This document shows positions 39,080 to 40,078 of a DNA stretch of 40,078 nt, in pieces. The translations under genes and the position numbers were made by a program. Source of the stretch: JBOGDS01 sp050743075 (lineage in GTDB: Bacteria > Actinomycetota > Actinomycetes > Jiangellales > Jiangellaceae); contig JBOGDS010000027.1 of assembly GCA_050743075.1 (NCBI GenBank), positions 1 through 40,078 on the forward strand, written 5' to 3'. Numbering within the stretch: the first letter of the stretch is position 1; each line of letters opens with the position of its first letter. The notes under the pieces were generated by a model. That model did not search any database. It was not told the origin of the DNA and saw only the letters and a program-made list of their open reading frames with translations.

Positions 39080-39598
39080 CTACGGCCGGGCCACGTCGGA
39101 GGGGTCGGACAGGTCTACGCAGCGGCCGGCGGCCCACCAGGGCGCCAGGGCTTCGACTGCCTCGTCGCCGAGCGGGCTGACGCCCGGGCCCGCGGCGAGC
39201 GCGTGCGCAACCAGGACGTGCAGGCACTTGACCCTGCCCGGCATGCCGCCCGCGGAGACGCCATCGATCTCGGGTACGTGTGCGATCCGCTCACGCCGGG
39301 TCAGGTAGTCGTCGTGAGCGGCCCGATGCGCGGCCGCGAGATCCGGGTCGGACCCCAGGCGCGCCGTCATCTCCCGCATCAGACTCTGCGACTCGAGGGT
39401 CGACACGGCAGCGGTCGCGCGCGGACACGTCAGGTAGTACGTCGTCGGGAACGGCGTGCCGTCGGAAAGACGGGGTTCGGTCTCGACGACGTCCGGCAAC
39501 CCGCACGGGCACCGGTGGGCGACGGCACGAACCCCGCGGGCGCGGCGGCCGAGCTGAGCCGACACCGCGGCCAGATCGGCGGCAGATGCCGACGTCAC
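39080..39598 (-). CDS. DUF501 domain-containing protein
   Basis: 172 residues from the GTG at 39598, which overlaps the stop of the upstream FtsB-like gene by 4 nt (GTGA). Recognised by RGVRAVAHRCPCGLPDVVETEPRL, FPTTYYLTCPRATAAVSTLES, and GVSAGGMPGRVKCLHVLVAHALAAGPGVSPLGDEAV. The function is unknown; the Cys-x-Cys and the conserved Cys/His pattern suggest metal binding. DUF501 genes regularly follow the septum-initiator gene in actinobacteria, and Ppx/GppA phosphatase often comes next; here a small membrane protein gene does instead. Confidence 0.92.
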   Translation of the reverse strand: MTSASAADLAAVSAQLGRRARGVRAVAHRCPCGLPDVVETEPRLSDGTPFPTTYYLTCPRATAAVSTLESQSLMREMTARLGSDPDLAAAHRAAHDDYLTRRERIAHVPEIDGVSAGGMPGRVKCLHVLVAHALAAGPGVSPLGDEAVEALAPWWAAGRCVDLSDPSDVARP

Positions 39599-40078
39599 CC
39601 GTCGCCTTCGGGGGGTACCGCGTCGGCAGCCTCCACCGACGCCCACAGGCGCGAGTACCACGGCCCCTCGTCGGCCACCTCGACACCACCCGGTGACGGC
39701 TCGGATCCGCCCGTCGCATCGGGCTCCTCGACGACGACGAAGCCGACCTCACCGGGCAGGACGAAGTTCAGCCGTTCCCGCGCGCGAGCCCGGACGTACG
39801 CGGGGTCGTCCCACAGCCGAAGCTCGGTCTCCAGGTCGGCGACCGAGTCACGTAGCTCGACGGCCTCCTGCTCCAGCCCTGCCCTGCGGGTGTGCTGGTC
39901 GTACCAGGCCCGCAGCGGGTACGCGTACGACACGGCGAGGATGCCGAGCACGAGGGCAAGGACCGCTGCCCGGCTGGTCAGCGAAGCGCGCGGACGGACC
40001 GACGCCTTCGCCGAGGTGCCGCCCGGGTCTCGACCGGCCGGCTGTTCGGCGCCGGCGCGCGTGCGACCTGCTGTTCGC
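39595..40078 (-). CDS. Septum formation initiator (FtsB/DivIC-like), N-terminus beyond window
   Basis: The last 160 or so codons of a single-pass membrane protein. A charged cytoplasmic part (Ala/Arg/Gly-rich) leads to one transmembrane helix (AVLALVLGILAVSYAYPL), then a coiled coil (HTRRAGLEQEAVELRDSVADLETELRLWDDP) and the family motif AYVRARARERLNFVLPGE. It bridges to the divisome complex FtsL/FtsQ in known systems. The C-terminal tail beyond is Glu/Pro-rich. The frame remains open to the window edge, so the start is not visible. It overlaps DUF501 by 4 nt. Confidence 0.9.
   Translation of the reverse strand, partial: RTAGRTRAGAEQPAGRDPGGTSAKASVRPRASLTSRAAVLALVLGILAVSYAYPLRAWYDQHTRRAGLEQEAVELRDSVADLETELRLWDDPAYVRARARERLNFVLPGEVGFVVVEEPDATGGSEPSPGGVEVADEGPWYSRLWASVEAADAVPPEGDG

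Overview
The window is about 40 kb of high-GC chromosomal DNA from an Actinomycetota member. The evidence is strong G/C bias at third codon positions, frequent GTG starts with 4-nt start/stop overlaps, a septum-initiator (FtsB/DivIC)-DUF501 pair, a maleylpyruvate-isomerase/DinB-fold protein, a CBM2-FnIII-FnIII-GH18 chitinase, and a Rex-type operator in front of ndh. A family such as Jiangellaceae or Nocardioidaceae would fit, but I cannot fix the genus from sequence alone.

Layout. 0-8.6 kb is housekeeping and metabolism: the tail of an unknown gene, a thiolase, a secreted lipoprotein, a small DUF4287 protein, a remnant of a molybdenum-cofactor oxidase, a Bax-inhibitor-1 family membrane protein, a class V aminotransferase-like PLP enzyme, and a secreted modular chitinase with a clear promoter and operator. 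8.9-17.0 kb is a complete four-gene type II Wadjet (JetABCD) anti-plasmid system, tightly overlapped as one operon. 17.0-24.7 kb is accessory: an AAA/DUF4143 ATPase preceded by an iteron-like motif array, a translationally coupled DinB-fold/MMPL pair, a VapBC toxin-antitoxin pair, and a multiply frameshifted NB-ARC/TPR regulator. At 24.8 kb, on the minus strand, is a tRNA with a UAA (leucine) anticodon but a short class-I variable loop.

25-34.3 kb is an arabinan/arabinoxylan utilisation locus on the minus strand. It runs GH51 arabinofuranosidase, sugar-binding lipoprotein, two permeases and two GH43 enzymes. A divergent LacI-type repressor and an inverted repeat over the predicted promoter control it. 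No transporter ATPase is encoded, so a shared MsmK-type ATPase is presumably used. 34.3-37.1 kb holds ndh and a cyclopropane-fatty-acid synthase family gene, probably one operon under a perfect Rex operator with a leaderless start. 37.1-40.1 kb holds a family 5 uracil-DNA glycosylase, a Uma2-type nuclease-fold protein, and the DUF501/FtsB-like cell-division neighbourhood running off the end.

The observations most worth a second look are: (i) two 52-nt two-tier hairpins with compensatory stem differences and a shared loop, each immediately 3' of a gene and in the same orientation to it; (ii) the class-I tRNA with a UAA anticodon, together with rare TTA codons in jetC and jetD; (iii) the TTGCGGA-type array in front of the DUF4143 ATPase; (iv) the Rex-ndh-cfa arrangement; and (v) a regulator pseudogene whose four main frame breaks are all single-base losses.
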